From positions 47,430,001 to 47,494,000 of the forward strand of contig CM114271.1 in assembly GCA_050084515.1 (NCBI GenBank): a stretch of DNA of 64,000 nucleotides, in the 5' to 3' direction. Source of the DNA: Blasia pusilla (Eukaryota > Marchantiophyta > Marchantiopsida > Blasiales). The notes under the pieces were generated by a model. The model ran no database searches, had not been told where the DNA came from, and was given only the letters and a program-made list of their open reading frames with translations. Positions 43,896 through 55,799 of the stretch are shown here, in pieces. A program made the position numbers and the translations under genes. Each line of letters begins with the position of its first letter. Position 1 is the stretch's first letter.

Positions 43896-44090
43896 TAAGG
43901 TGCTTGTGCGATGCACGCGAAATAAAAGAAAATTTTGAAAAGATAATGTATAGCACGTGAAGGGAAGAAATTAATAATATTACATGCAAATTTTCTTGAT
44001 GTAACATGTGAGACATTTTCTTGATACCAATTGCCACGTGTCAAACATGTAGGTGTTTGCAAGAAGGCAATACGATAGTATAAATATAGA
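43896..44090 (-). mobile_element. Short non-autonomous Helitron, copy H4
   Basis: Directly abuts H3. Minus-strand start TCTATATTTATACTATCG; the 3' end has the palindrome GTGCATCGCAC followed by AAGCACCTTA. Family internal blocks are present. Confidence 0.75.
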
Positions 44091-44571
44091 TTGGAAGCCG
44101 TAGAAATCATAACGTACAAAGAAGATTCATAAATTGAGTCCGTTTTGGGCCGATGATCGAGAAATTGGAAATGTAATAGTTAGAATTTGTAGTTTCAGGT
44201 TGAAATATGAAACTTTAGTCATATTCCCGGTTTTCTTTGTCAGATTTTAAGAATCCCGGACAGAAGGACGAAATTGCCGTTGGCCTTTAAAGTTCTGCTT
44301 TAAATCCTCATGAAGGGAGACTCAACTCATTTTCGTAGTTAAAATGGAAAGAACGCCCATAGAAGGTTCCAGAAAAAGTGGCGCAAGCTAGAGGGGGAGC
44401 GGAGGTCGCGAGCTTCAATCTGCGTGAAGCTGCGGAGGGACTTGAGGATTCGATGAAGGGTCTAGGGTGCGTGCGTGAAGAATCGAGCATATCTTCGTTC
44501 TTCCACATCCTCACCTAGATTTGAACCTTCGACCTCTGGCTGAACATTAATTTGCTTTCAAGCTACGATAT

Positions 44572-45401
44572 TTGAGAGAAAGTCAATATTTTATAATTCG
44601 TCCGGAAAAGTTTGTGAGGGAGAGATTGAACTTGGGGAGGGGATTATGTAGACAGCGCGAGCATCTCTTTCTTTTGATTCGGCTTGACTTGGAACGTGCA
44701 GTGAACAATGGACAACACTCGATTATCTTTTTTAATGGCGTTGTTCCGACTGTCATAGCTGTCTGCTCTTCCTCGTACTCTCCTGGAACTTGATCCGCCG
44801 CTTTCTACCATGGGCGAAACCCAAACAACCTCTCCTTCCGAGTTTTGTAGGCGATGACAGCTTTGGAGGAAAGTAGTCCAGAAGATCTCGAAGGAATAGG
44901 CAATTTTAGGGTTTCTCGAGAGCGGAAGAAAATCTAGTGCTCACTATAAATTGGTAAGGCATCATCGATTCTGGTGCCGTGAACCTTCGATGAACGAGAC
45001 CTAGAAATGTAGGCTTCAAACAGAGCTCGTTTACTCCGCGCTGTCAGGTAAAATCAGGTTTTCGAGTCGCAACACGGTAAGAGCGTCTTCCGCGACAGCT
45101 CTACGTTGAACACTCCGAAGTTCGGCTTTGATATATCAGGAATGATTCTGGTATGTAGTGTGCATATTCTAGATGCCCGTCGAAGTCTTTTGAAATTTGA
45201 TCGACTTCCTATTCCATGGGATACTGTCAGGACTCTAACGGTCAGTGCAAGTTTAGAATCTAGTATGGAAGAAATGGAGATACGTTGCGCAGATCCTCGT
45301 TTGTTCTTCCGTCGAGGCACATAAACCGGAGATGGTGTTGAGGGAGTTACAGCTCGTCACCTACTGGAAACTGGATTTTACATGGATGCGATGCAAACTA
45401 G
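44572..45401. other. No solved gene; scattered plus-strand frames
   Basis: Plus-strand frames at 44572-44793 and 45106-45324 (KFGFDISGMIL before a GTATGT donor-like site) may be exons of the gene whose possible last exon is at 45402, but I could not connect them in phase. Confidence 0.25.
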
Positions 45402-45635
45402 CAGAACTTCGAGGATGTCCGTCTATCCTTCTCGGGGGATACGTTGGCACGAAGCTTTGTGCTGCACGAGGACATCTATTTCAAAGGTTGCAAGAGACAC
45501 CTTGCGATGGTCAAGAATTATACCAGTTCACTTCATACCTTCAAGCGTTCTTTGATAGAGGAGCAACAACTTCCGGGGAATCCTTACATCTCTTCCGAAT
45601 CTAAATTGCCGCCGTCGGTACTCTATGATATTTGA
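45402..45635 (+). CDS. Possible terminal exon of an unrecognised gene
   Basis: Opens after a TAG acceptor-like site and runs 77 codons to TGA. It begins QNFEDVRLSFSGDTLARSF, then HEDIYFKGCKRHLAMVKNY, IEEQQLPGNPYIS and SKLPPSVLYDI. The composition looks like a soluble protein end rather than a chance frame. The family is unknown to me and the upstream exons are unresolved. Confidence 0.3.
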   Translation, partial: QNFEDVRLSFSGDTLARSFVLHEDIYFKGCKRHLAMVKNYTSSLHTFKRSLIEEQQLPGNPYISSESKLPPSVLYDI

Positions 45636-46878
45636 GGGTGACGCGAGAGCGTATCGACGAGAGGCCTTTTGGTGGGTTCAGGTTTCATCCACAAAGATGG
45701 TGGATGCATGTCCAACTCTTGCCACACAAAGCCCACGGTCACAACTACAAGTATATGATGTAGAAATCAAGGCTTAAAGATGCCATACACGTTTGTTTAG
45801 CATAGTACTGTCAAGAACTTAGGTTCCATCTACAAGCTCGGCCCGCTGTCACCAAGTACTACGATGGTATACTCTTCACCTGCATGTCAGGACCGTGCGT
45901 ATCGCTGCTTAGGCCTGAGCTGGTTAAGAGTGGTGCACCACGAAATGACGACTTCTTGAACTCACAATGTACAGATTTGCAATCTTCACCGTCCAGCATT
46001 TCACTGGCCAACCTGCAAAGCTACAGGGCCCGCACTGGAGAAAAGTGAATTTCAGACATAGCTTGTCCTTGAAGAAAAGGAACTCTAACATTCGGCTGAA
46101 TGAGTTAGAAGACCACGGTGCAGTGGGAGTTTGCACGATAAGACGCATGTCAAGTTCAACGAGCTAGACGAATGGAGTTTTTGGGCTTCTTGACGAGAAC
46201 CTTAAGAGTAACCAGAACAACGCATGTTTGACTCGAACCGATTGATTCATAAGGTTTGGTTCCGCAAGTTGAGCTACGAACCCAAACTGGACCATCTCAT
46301 GACCACGAGTCACACGTAGAGAAACACACCGACTGACTTCAGTTATGAACACATTTATTTACATGTGGGAATGCTGTCAAATACCGACCTGTCCCGTCAC
46401 ATGCTCGGGAAACTAGTGAATGAGCTATGAACAAGTACGATTCGCCTCATAGGAAGTGCACGACAGTTCTTCAATGAATCTACAGGGACCAGACCCCAGG
46501 AATCGAGAGGATATATGCTGAGCGATGCTTTTGACGACAGCTGAAGTCCACTCCGTCAAAAGTTCTGCTTACCTCGAAAGTTGCTGTACATGTTGCCCAA
46601 AGATCATCCTTTAAGAGGTTTTTGCAGGCTGTTTCGAGGTCTCCAATTGCAGGATCTCTCGGATTGAATTGGCGATCTGCCAACTTACGGTAATACGAGA
46701 GCATTGGACGCGAGGCAAAATAAAAGCACGCTCGGACAATGAGCATATGAGGCGTGCGCGCTCCACTTATTTCCCCTTCAATTGATGCCCAGACCTCTCG
46801 GATGGATTCGATGATCGGTCATATTCTTTAGTCGTGCATCCAGGGATAGATCCATGGACCTTGCCTGTCTACACGTAC

Positions 46879-47351
46879 CTTCCGTCGAATGCACTCTTCA
46901 AATGATCGGAATACTGGTGTTCCAATAGTGTGAAGCCGAGTTCGATTTCTGGAGGGATCCCGCACTGTGTATGGCTGACGCTGAGAGATTTGCCTTTGTG
47001 AACAGGTACTACGCTCTTAGGTCTCGCAGAGTTTTCCAATTTTGCATCAGCCAGTACAGTGGCGTACACCTCTCTCAAATCTCCCCTAAGCGTAGGCCCG
47101 AGATCCAAATCCAGGCCCCCGCTGAGGCTCCCCCGTCCTAAGTCCAAATTGGCGACCTTAAGCTTGCGAGGCATCCGGACTGCAAAGCGGGAGCGGCTGC
47201 TATCCAAAGGCAAACGATCGTAGCGCTTGCGTTGCACCATTCTTGTCAACCTCCTGCTCAACTGCTCGGATTTCGCGTCCTCCATCCCTATCGCTGCCGA
47301 CTCCCACCCGCTGCTGCAGTACCCGAGTCGAAGTCGATTTCCTCGCACCAA
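46879..47351 (-). CDS. Hypothetical protein, first exon
   Basis: Open frame of about 157 codons starting at 47351 (a second Met at 47288 gives MEDAKSEQLSRRLTRMVQRK) and ending at a strong donor, AG/GTACGT, at 46878. Seen: basic N-terminal part, KRYDRLPLDSSRSR, then LDLGRGSLSGGLDLDLGP and GIPPEIELGFTLLEHQYS. No family recognised. A candidate next exon at 46580-46676 (RQFNPRDPAIGDLETACKNL) does not fit the phase, so the gene stays partial. Confidence 0.45.
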
Positions 47352-49038
47352 ATCACACCAAATCTGAAGGTCGTGGCCCTAACTAGCTCACTACAATCTA
47401 CTCTGCGCCAAATATGTGCCCAATCAGGCGAAAGAACATGAGCTCGTCAGGGGAAGAGCGCAATATCGTCAAGATCTGAAAAGCCTGTATCGACAGAAGC
47501 GGGACACCTTGTTCCCAGCAGCAATTCTGAAGGAATAATTGGATTCAATTGAATTCAAGCTCCACAAGCAGGAACCACGCCACGCGCCAAGGAAACCCCT
47601 CGCAATCGCAAAGCCTGGACATGATTCCTCATCCCGTCAGAGATCCGAGAAATTACCAAAAATCGCTCCCTCTAGTCGCTCCCATGAAAAAAACTCCCTC
47701 TCACTCTCTAAATCTCTTCTGCTTGTATACACGAGCGGCTCCCAGCGCCAGAGTCCATATGGCCGTGAGAGAGTTGTCAAAACGTGACGCAAGATCTGTG
47801 GAACCTGCATCCTCGAAGTAACGTAAAGAGCTCAGGGAGTGAGTACCTGTAGAAACCACGGAAGTGTCTATATATGAATTTGGGTTGGTCGGTCGATCGC
47901 TCGGACTGCGTGCGCTGTCCTCAGTTGCTACCCACAGAACGTTGTCTGGACAGGCGTTCGTTGCAGCAACGGATTGACTGTCAACGTTTGGACCATCCAA
48001 ACTTTCAAAGTCGCCAATTTGCCAAACTCAGCAAACTCAGTTGCGGATAAGAGACGAAGACGGGTTTGGCGGTTCTGGCCCCTGGGGACTTCTGTCGCCT
48101 GAGCGAAGTCGGAGCCTATCAAGCACCAACAACAAAAGTTGTTACCTTCGTAAAACGAGTGATGGAAAACTCATCGGAAATACAAAATAGGGGGACTCAA
48201 AGAGTCAAAACCTGAAGGCCACAATAACACCATAAAAGGAAGAAGGGGGCATTCCCCTCCAACGAAATTCACCAACAGCATAGATAATATCAACAACAAC
48301 AAAAGAATTATGACTACTACTAAGTGGGCCTCTAGCGCCGGCATCTCCAACAACCAGCGCTGGGCTACGTGGTAAGATGATGACGGTCGTCGAATGAAAG
48401 ATTGGATGGGCAGAGGCCAAGTTTGAGAAATTCTTTGGTCAGGCTCTCCTCATCATTGGGTCCAATTCGAGAAATACGAGGCTCCTGACATTCGTCACAG
48501 TTAATAGGGAACCACGGATCCTAGATCGGACGGGCAGAGGCCTCTATAGAATAGAATCTTGCTAGTCCAAACCTGACCAGGCAGCGGCCATTCGGATGTC
48601 AATTGTTCCCATTATCATCATATTTAAATAAAGAAATAGCTCGGGGAAATAGAAACAAATTAGGGTTTTTAATAGAAAATTCATATTTTCTTCATTAATT
48701 TTCTTGAACAAATTCAGTTCTCATTGGTAAAACTCGTTTAAAATTTTTTCCATTAAAAATAATAATTCCAAAAACCATTTTAGAAAAATATTTATTTGAA
48801 GCAATGAATAACAAATGTACTCATTGAATTGAAATTATCATTATGGGAGGGGTCCTTGAAACTAACTTTACTTATGAGTCCTTTTTACCATGCTACCCTA
48901 TATTGAACAGAGTATGAGACATTGTAGTCACTCACCCATATAATAGTGAATCTATTATGGATTCCAAATTATGTTAAAGATTGAATTATTTCCTCTTTAT
49001 TTTAGATGACTCAAGATATTTCTTCAGATCTTAGATAA
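47352..49038. other. Intergenic, nothing recognised
   Basis: Probable 5' flank of the hypothetical gene, then AT-rich DNA up to the Helitron fragment at 49039. No supported feature. Confidence 0.5.
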
Positions 49039-49102
49039 CTAGTAAGGTGCCCGTGCGATGCATAGGAAATAAAAAAAATGTTTGAAGAACTACTGTATAG
49101 CA
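49039..49102 (-). mobile_element. Helitron 3' end, copy H5, cut by element A
   Basis: On the minus strand this ends GCATCGCACGGGCACCTTAC followed by TAG and T: hairpin GCATCGCACGGGC-type plus CTAG, the textbook Helitron 3' end. The rest of the copy is replaced by the end of element A at 49103. Confidence 0.7.
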
Positions 49103-49333
49103 TGTCATGACTGTTAGGATAGATCGGTGGGATCTAGTAGAGCGTCTGCACGAGTAGTGGAGGACATGTCCAGGAGGTCGAGGATGACCTGTTGAGGCCC
49201 TGGGAAACGTGAGAGAGCAGGTTTTCCCTTCGTTTCGGCTCATTTGGAGCCATATAGAGAAACTTACTATTTTGGGTAAGTTTCCATGTTGGGGATGATT
49301 GACTTTCCACTTTGGGAAGTGGCCCTTGACCCG

Positions 49334-49951
49334 CTACAACAGGTCAAGAGTTTCAGGGATTCCCCTTGAAGCTGAGTTCTGATCTGTGCGTCTTGCGCTT
49401 GCATCATCCTCTACTTGTCTCATCAAGCAAAGGAATCCTTCCTCTAACTCGGCCAAACTCGTCCTCGTGATGGCGTTCACCAACTCCATCTTCCTAGGAA
49501 CCTCACGAACCAATCTGACGTTCGTCCGTTTTCCGTTAACCAAGACGCTCAACCTCAAAGGTCTTCGCCTCAGTTCCACCTCATATGCATCCAAGAATGT
49601 GTTCCCCAAGACTCCGTCGATTCCGTCCATATCGCAAACTGTGAAATTCTCTTTCAACTCAAATACTCCGTATCCCACAACCAGCCCTAAAACCAGATCT
49701 GAAGTCCGGTGGGACTTGGCTCTCGCGAATCCTACCCTAATGGGTTCATCCGCCTTGGTGGTTGGCAATCCCAACGTTTTCACGATTCTCGGACTCAAGA
49801 ATGAGTACGAAGCATACGTATCAACGAGCAACATCACATCGTGATTAGCGATCCTGGATCCTAGGTAAACCAAATCGGGCGTTCTCTTGGTGACTTGGAG
49901 AGATGTATCTAGATCTCCCGCCGATGAGTGCTTAGCAGCAAACGCAATCAT
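49334..49951 (-). pseudogene. Retroelement aspartic protease, active site altered
   Basis: Frame of 205 codons in phase with the gag frame upstream, from which a stop near 49964 separates it. Active-site region reads LLVDTYASYSFLS where DTGA or DSGA is expected, so the conserved Gly is Tyr. Later GIDGVLGNTFLDAYEVEL matches the second half of retropepsins. It ends within the shared terminal segment. Confidence 0.8.
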
Positions 49952-49966
49952 ACTCGGTTTACTAAC

Positions 49967-51011
49967 CTAGGGCCTAACACATTCCTTAGCCATATGCCCG
50001 GGTTCGCCATAGTTGTAGCAAATCACTTTGGCATTCGTTGACTTCCTGAACGACGGCCCTCTTGGCTTCGCGTTGAGTTCCACTTGTTTCGCTGCTGGGG
50101 CAAGAGACCCCTCCGTGGTCGCGCTCACCCCCATTCCAAACCCTCTTGGATGTCCCTTTGTTTTTCGGTAACTTAGAAAATATTTTTGGCTCAAAGGGTT
50201 TTGGTGTTGGACTTCATCGTCCCCAATACGCTCTGCTAGCCTCAGAAGATCCGCGCATGTCTTTGGGATGTGAGGCATACAAAAGAGGGCCTTTTCGGCG
50301 CTCGATTTGAGTCCACTTAAGAAGATCACCTTTTTCTTATCTTCATCCGAGGAGAGTGCACTCATGAGTGCACTAAACTCTCGCACATAAGCGCCAAGGG
50401 ATCCGCTCTGGCGCAACCTTACAACCTCCATGCCATCGCGATACTCCTGATATTCCAGAGTGAATTGGTTCCCAATCAACTCCTTGAAATCTTCCCAACT
50501 CAACGTTTTCCCACAGCCTAGATGTTCTTTACGCTGATCCGTCCACCAATGGAGAGCGTGATCCTTCAGAAACGTGACCGCTACAGTCACCTTGTCTTGT
50601 TCATCTGCCTTTTGCGCTTTGAAATAAAGTTTTGAGTTCCGTTAGAAACTCGCTCACTTTCCGAGAATGCCCCATTCTTGTGAATGGCGTTGGCAAATTT
50701 GTCTTACAAAGCTTCTTGCCGGAACTAGAGGCTCCATCTGACTTGAATTCCATTATCACCTTGCTTTGTTCGGCCATCTGGTCCGCCATCACCTTCATCA
50801 ATCCCATCATTTGGACATAAAAGGCTGGATCGTTTGAGTTCGGAACCGAAGGTCCCGCGGAAAGATGTTCGGTTGGAACATCCTCATGTCTGGGACTCGG
50901 CACTTCGGGAGTCGCAATTTCCACCTCAAGCTTTTGGTCCGTCATTGATTCGTCTCTCGAATTTTTTGCTTTAACTCCCGATTTCCTCCGTTCTTCGCCC
51001 TTGGTCGCCAT
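49967..51011 (-). pseudogene. Retroelement Gag with altered CCHC knuckle, frameshifted
   Basis: Starts MATKGEERRKSG at 51011. The frame breaks near 50600 and resumes with FLKDHALHWWTDQ, GNQFTLEYQEYRDGMEVV, RQSGSLGAYVREF and FLSGLKSSAEKALF, a typical Ty3/gypsy capsid. The zinc knuckle reads CYNYGEPGHMAKEC, so the second Cys of CX2CX4HX4C is Tyr. Confidence 0.85.
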
Positions 51012-51142
51012 TTGCGAGTCTTCACTTTCTCAAATCTCCTCCTCGCCTCTTGCGTTCCTCCTCGGGCGTCGCGGTCTTCCGGCTACCTTGAGTTCTCCCC
51101 AAACGTCCACATCTTCTACGACCCCAAGTTCACGCTCATCAA

Positions 51143-51160
51143 GGTTTAGTTATGATACCA
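51143..51160 (-). other. Possible primer-binding site of element A
   Basis: Minus strand TGGTATCATAACTAAACC, 132 bp before the Gag ATG. The first eight bases match the initiator-Met tRNA complement (TGGTATCAGAGC). A position just upstream of gag is normal for a PBS. Confidence 0.45.
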
Positions 51161-52374
51161 CGGGTCCTGCGCCTACTCTCCTTGAACGTTAATCTTGTTG
51201 TTGCGGAAGCGTGCGTTCAGTAGGTCACGCTCTCAACGGTGATCTGCATCCAAATACGCACTGTGGCTAGTCGGGTCTTGGATCAATCAGCGGGCTAACT
51301 TTCCGAGTTCTCGTCTCGGACTCTCATCAAGCTCAACCTTCCTAGTTTCGCGATTTACAACACGGGCAAGTCTCGGAAGACTTGGGACAGACTTTCTGGT
51401 CGGTTCAAGAACCTGAAACAACATTTCGCGCTTGGCGATTCCAACTGTCTGATGGAAATCCAATGAGTTCCTCACCAAGACTCGCACGAAGTGAATCTGG
51501 GGTTGGAATCCAAGTGTGGCGTACAAAGTCCACTCCCTTGGATGAGGTTTGGGTTTCGAGTTCCAACGCCAAACTCCCGTTCCATCGCGTGCCTCTGAAA
51601 CGCCGTTTGGCACTCAAAGTGAGGATTCATGTTCTGAGACATCTCCTACATTAAGGGAAAGACACCTGGGCCTCTCCAATTGGCTCTCAACCGGATTGCT
51701 CTCACAGTCGTGTTTGGCCAATATCTCAGCCTGTACTTATGCTTTTTCTAAGATCTTTGATGAGTTGGAAGCGTCTCAAGATAAGTTTTCCAACGCGCCC
51801 TTACTTGTTCCAAACGCATTTTGGAGCTCAACGTTATGGTCCTAGACACAGTCAGATTCTTGAAACGCTAGTCGTGTTCCAAACTGGTTCTCACCTCTTT
51901 GGCAACCAAACTCCCAAGACTCAACTCATCTCAAGTCTTGGCTCACGTTTGGTCTAGGTTTCTTGGTCGCGACCACTAACCCATGAAACACACAACTTTG
52001 TTCCACGTTACGTCTCTTAGACTTTTCCAAGAGACCTTTCCAAACGCCTCTCCTAAGCGCAAACCTCGCAGCGTGAGTTCACTTGAGTTCTGATATTTCG
52101 CTTGGCGCTTATTTGGTGTTGTTTGGTTATGAGGGTCGCGACAGCTTGGGAGAGGGAAGGGGGTATACCTCCAAGAGAGAGAGCTTGAGAGCTCATTCTC
52201 TCTTTGTTGAACCTCTTGGCATGAGGCGGCGGAGCTATGGTCTTGCTTGCCTTGCGTGTGTAACCCAAGCCTCTCATTAGGAGAATGGGTTTGGTTTGAT
52301 ATTGAGAGACATATGTGAGAGTGCACACATGTGAGAACTATAGTGTTGTGAGAGAGATTTGATCTTACTTTACA

Positions 52375-53390
52375 AAGAGAGAATGAGAGAATGAGAATGA
52401 GAGAGCTTTATGGGGGAGCTTGCTGGTCGCTCGCTGTTTTTTCAGGTTGGGGACCGTGTTTCCCGTTTAGCGGCTCATGGAATTGCTCACCAGAGCAAGG
52501 GCTGCTTTGATTGTTTTTTGCATTTGCCGATTTTTCGTGTGGAAGAGTGGCACGGGGAAGCGCTGTCCAATTTTTGATAGGGATTGATTATGGGGACAGG
52601 TTGCCCTATGTCGGTGCTCTCGGGAGCACCATGTAGCTTGCTGATTTGTATTTTTATAGGTTTTACATTTCCGTTGGGAGAAATCAGCATGGAAGCGATG
52701 CCAAATTTTGTGTAGCAGAAAGAGACATTGGGGTTTACCACAGTCCCTGTCAGTTTTTACTGAAATGTCTCATTCTAAATATTTTTTGACATTGTCGTAG
52801 ATCGTGAAGTTATGCAAGCTATGCAATTTGGAGTTGCGAGAACAAATTTATGGTCATCGATCTACTCGAGTTCTTTGAGTGAAATCCGTGAAAGACATAG
52901 TGTCATAAAACACGCATTAAATCACATACAATCAAGCCAAACCCACACCACGATGGGAGAATCCAGGTTGAAGCTTGCGCGAACCATCATAGCCAAGAGC
53001 TCTACTCACTACCAAGGTTAACTCCCAAGGCAAAAGGCTCAACTCAAAGAACTAACTGTTCTTTGAGTGCACTCCACACTATATCCTCCAACCCATGAGC
53101 GGGCCCTACTGGAAAAGTCACCCTCAACTGAGTAACCCCCAACCCTATGTATGAAACCGCATCTCTACCTAGACACTATGGCCCCACATAAGGTATGGCC
53201 TCTACTAGCACACTTTACTCTACGACATAATTTGTATGGTCATGACAACCGGGGTAGAGGATCGCGTAGGTTTTCAGGTGCAGTAGGCACGATTGAGTTG
53301 CACAATTTCATAGCATAGTTAAGGAGTTCGTGCGACTCCCAACCGACCTGGAACTCTTGAGAGTTCAATCTGCTTAGAGCATGGAACGGT
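52375..53390. other. Between the two retroelements, nothing recognised
   Basis: AG-rich start, then mixed sequence. It may include the left LTR or leader of element B, but no boundary was found. Confidence 0.4.
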
Positions 53391-53396
53391 ATGTTC

Positions 53397-54290
53397 CAAC
53401 ATTTAAAGGGGCGCCCATGGATGAATACCATGAGTTCTCTCAAAGATATGCATGTGAGATCGAGGCGTGGAGGCTCTATTATGACCCACATTATGTGTCA
53501 TGAACGGAGCCGTTCTCAGATGAGGAGGAGGAGTCAGGAGAGGCTACTTCCTCTTCCACTAGTGACATTTTAAGAGGGGTGACTTGCACTAGAGCAGTTG
53601 CATCGTCTAGTCGGGTTCATCCTAGGTTCAACCATGTGGTTGAGTTCTTTGCTGAGTTGAGGGCGAGCTACCAAGGGGTACGGACGGAGAAGTTGCGGAG
53701 CATCCACGACTTCCAGAGGCGCCAATGTGAGAGTTTGCGTGAGGCTTACACTCGCTTGCGTCGGTTGATCAACGTCACTCAGGGGTGACAGAGGCTGAGG
53801 CTATCCAATCATGGTATGCGATGTTGGACCGGACCCTACGGACACAAGTGCCGGATGGGATGCTTCTTATGAACACCTCCCCTACGTTGAGAGATTTTTT
53901 TAGGACCGTCGAGAACATTGAGCGCAAGATGGCGGAGGACAGCGTAGCCACCATGGGTTTTGGGCGAGAGTAGTCATGATTGGCTGCACCACGTGTGCAG
54001 CAACGTGGACTTCGAGATAGGTCGACTGTGGCACCACGAGCTCAGGAAGGATATTAGGAGGCCGTGCCACAGAGACCTGTGCCTTCATATGCGGCTCAGC
54101 AGCAACGGCCTACTATTACTTGTTGGTCATGTGGTGTAGCCCATCATCAACGCGGTTGAACTTGTCAGGGTCGTGGATGTGTGCCTCAGCATGGAGGAGG
54201 AGATGATGGTGGACCATGAGGTTATCCGTGTGACTATTATTAGAGGTATGGTCATACACGCGCCAAGTGTTTCAGTTTACATCATGAGTT
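53397..54290 (+). pseudogene. Gag of element B
   Basis: Capsid-like text: RFNHVVEFFAELRASYQG, LRSIHDFQRRQCESLREAY, then after a frame change near 53785 EAIQSWYAMLDRTLRTQVP and TSPTLRDFFRTVENIERKM. A zinc-knuckle relic CWSCGVAHH is at 54121. Several stops. Confidence 0.75.
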
Positions 54291-55061
54291 ACATCCAGAC
54301 CAAGGGCCAGAGAGGGCACTAGAGCGAGTAGCCGGTCCGGGTAGGTCTAGAGATCGTGCACCAGGTGGTCCCGTTGGGGGACGAGGAGCTGGAGTTGCCC
54401 GACAGGGTGATAGAGCTACCCGTGGAGGAGGTAGAGTACCACCACCTAGACGCGTCGAGGAAGACGCCGGACATGAGGCTGTGATGGCTCCTTAGATACA
54501 ACAGCTAGAAGAGCAGATTGCCGCTATGGCATTGAGGTTACCCGATGTCGGATCCATGGCATTGACATCATATGGAGGAGTTAGAGATATGGAGGATCCT
54601 GGTTGGATGTGCGGGGTTGCCGAGATGAAGGCCGCCGTAGTTGTGATGCGTGGAGCAGCCGTAGAGTTGGATCCACAACGAGGGGAAGCCAGAAAATAGA
54701 CTAGGCTTCCTCAGTCCTTCACGTTATCCGAAGCGATGAGGATCCCATCGATGGATCCTCATAAAAATCCTGGAGAATTGGTGTTGTTGTTGGTGTGCAA
54801 GCACGGAGGGCGATTGGAGAAGTGAGTGCGATGACGCTTCTTGTTGATATTCAGGAAGGGCATGTGTTGAGCACGTTGTTGGGGGCGGTCATTGTTGTGT
54901 ACCGCACTCCTTTATTTTATGCTTTCGATGTTATGATGTTGGGGGGTACGCCTGCCGAGGATTTTCGGCTGGCCGCTTCACAATGTGAGCGCCGAGTTGG
55001 AGTTCTTGCATCATGTTCAGAGATGATTGCAGAGGAGGTGCTAGACCTGCCCTTGGAATAG

Positions 55062-55514
55062 ATGCTCCGGCCGTCCACGTCAGATTCATGGCAGGCTGCG
55101 GCTGCTAGGATGGCGGAGATGCCCGCTAGACCCGTGATAGAGCCTACCATGGCTTCTCCTGATGTTGTGTTGCTGGATAACCGAGGAAAGGTCTTCCAGT
55201 TGGTGAGTCCCAGAGGTAGAGCTTTTAGTTCGCAACGCGTCTTGTTGGATTCAAGAGCACAACCCCTGATGTTGGGGAAAGCGTCATTCAAAGGATTGGG
55301 CTTGACGAGAGCTGATGTGGAGCGTTGTTCATTTCGGATACATACATCCTTGGGTGGAGCGAGTACCACACAGTATATCACCCGACAAGAGGTCATGGTG
55401 AGGATTCGCCCGGGACATTCTACAAATGAGTCTGTGGTGCGAGCCAAGGCGATAGTGATTGATCCAAAGTCCTATGACGTCCTGTACCCGATGGGGTTTT
55501 CCTTGGATTACTAG
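55062..55514 (+). pseudogene. Aspartic protease of element B, active-site Gly lost
   Basis: Reads VLLDSRAQPLMLGKASFKGL where DSGAQPLM is expected; GGA to AGA explains the change. Followed by EVMVRIRPGHS and KSYDVLYPMGFSLDY. Same frame as the methyltransferase downstream. Confidence 0.7.
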
Positions 55515-55799
55515 GAGGAGTGAGCGTCCTATAGACCAAGATGGCAGTCAGGTGATGGGCGCCTTAGCTCATTACCCGTTCGATTCACAGGTGCATTGAT
55601 CGAGCGACGGCCAGGAGAGGTGGTGACCTTAGCAGCATTTAGCAGTGCCATCACTTGGCCTAGTGATGTGATTGAGGGACATGTCCATGCAGAGGATACT
55701 CCCGTTTCTGATATGTTTATGGAGAGGAATGTTATGGTAGCCCCATCATTGCGTGGAGGAGAGGTGTCGTTGTGGGGCTCGACTGAGGAGCTTCAATGA

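Larger units (their letters stand above)
49103..52374 (-). mobile_element. Decayed gag-protease retroelement (element A)
   Basis: Bounded on the minus strand by TGTAAAGTAAG at 52374 and ATGACA at 49103 (TG...CA). Holds gag and protease in that order, a possible primer-binding site at 51143-51160, and no reverse transcriptase or integrase. Its outer 240-250 bp on each side (49103-49345 and about 52130-52374) reappear together, in the same order, at 59323-59840. The two ends do not resemble each other, so they are not simply two LTRs. A long 5' LTR (about 51161-52374) with a lost 3' LTR is one reading. Confidence 0.65.

Noticed and set aside
46580-46676. Second exon of the hypothetical gene at 46879-47351
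   Set aside because: The text looks protein-like, but the acceptor (GGCAG/AT) needs a different phase from that left by the donor AG/GTACGT.
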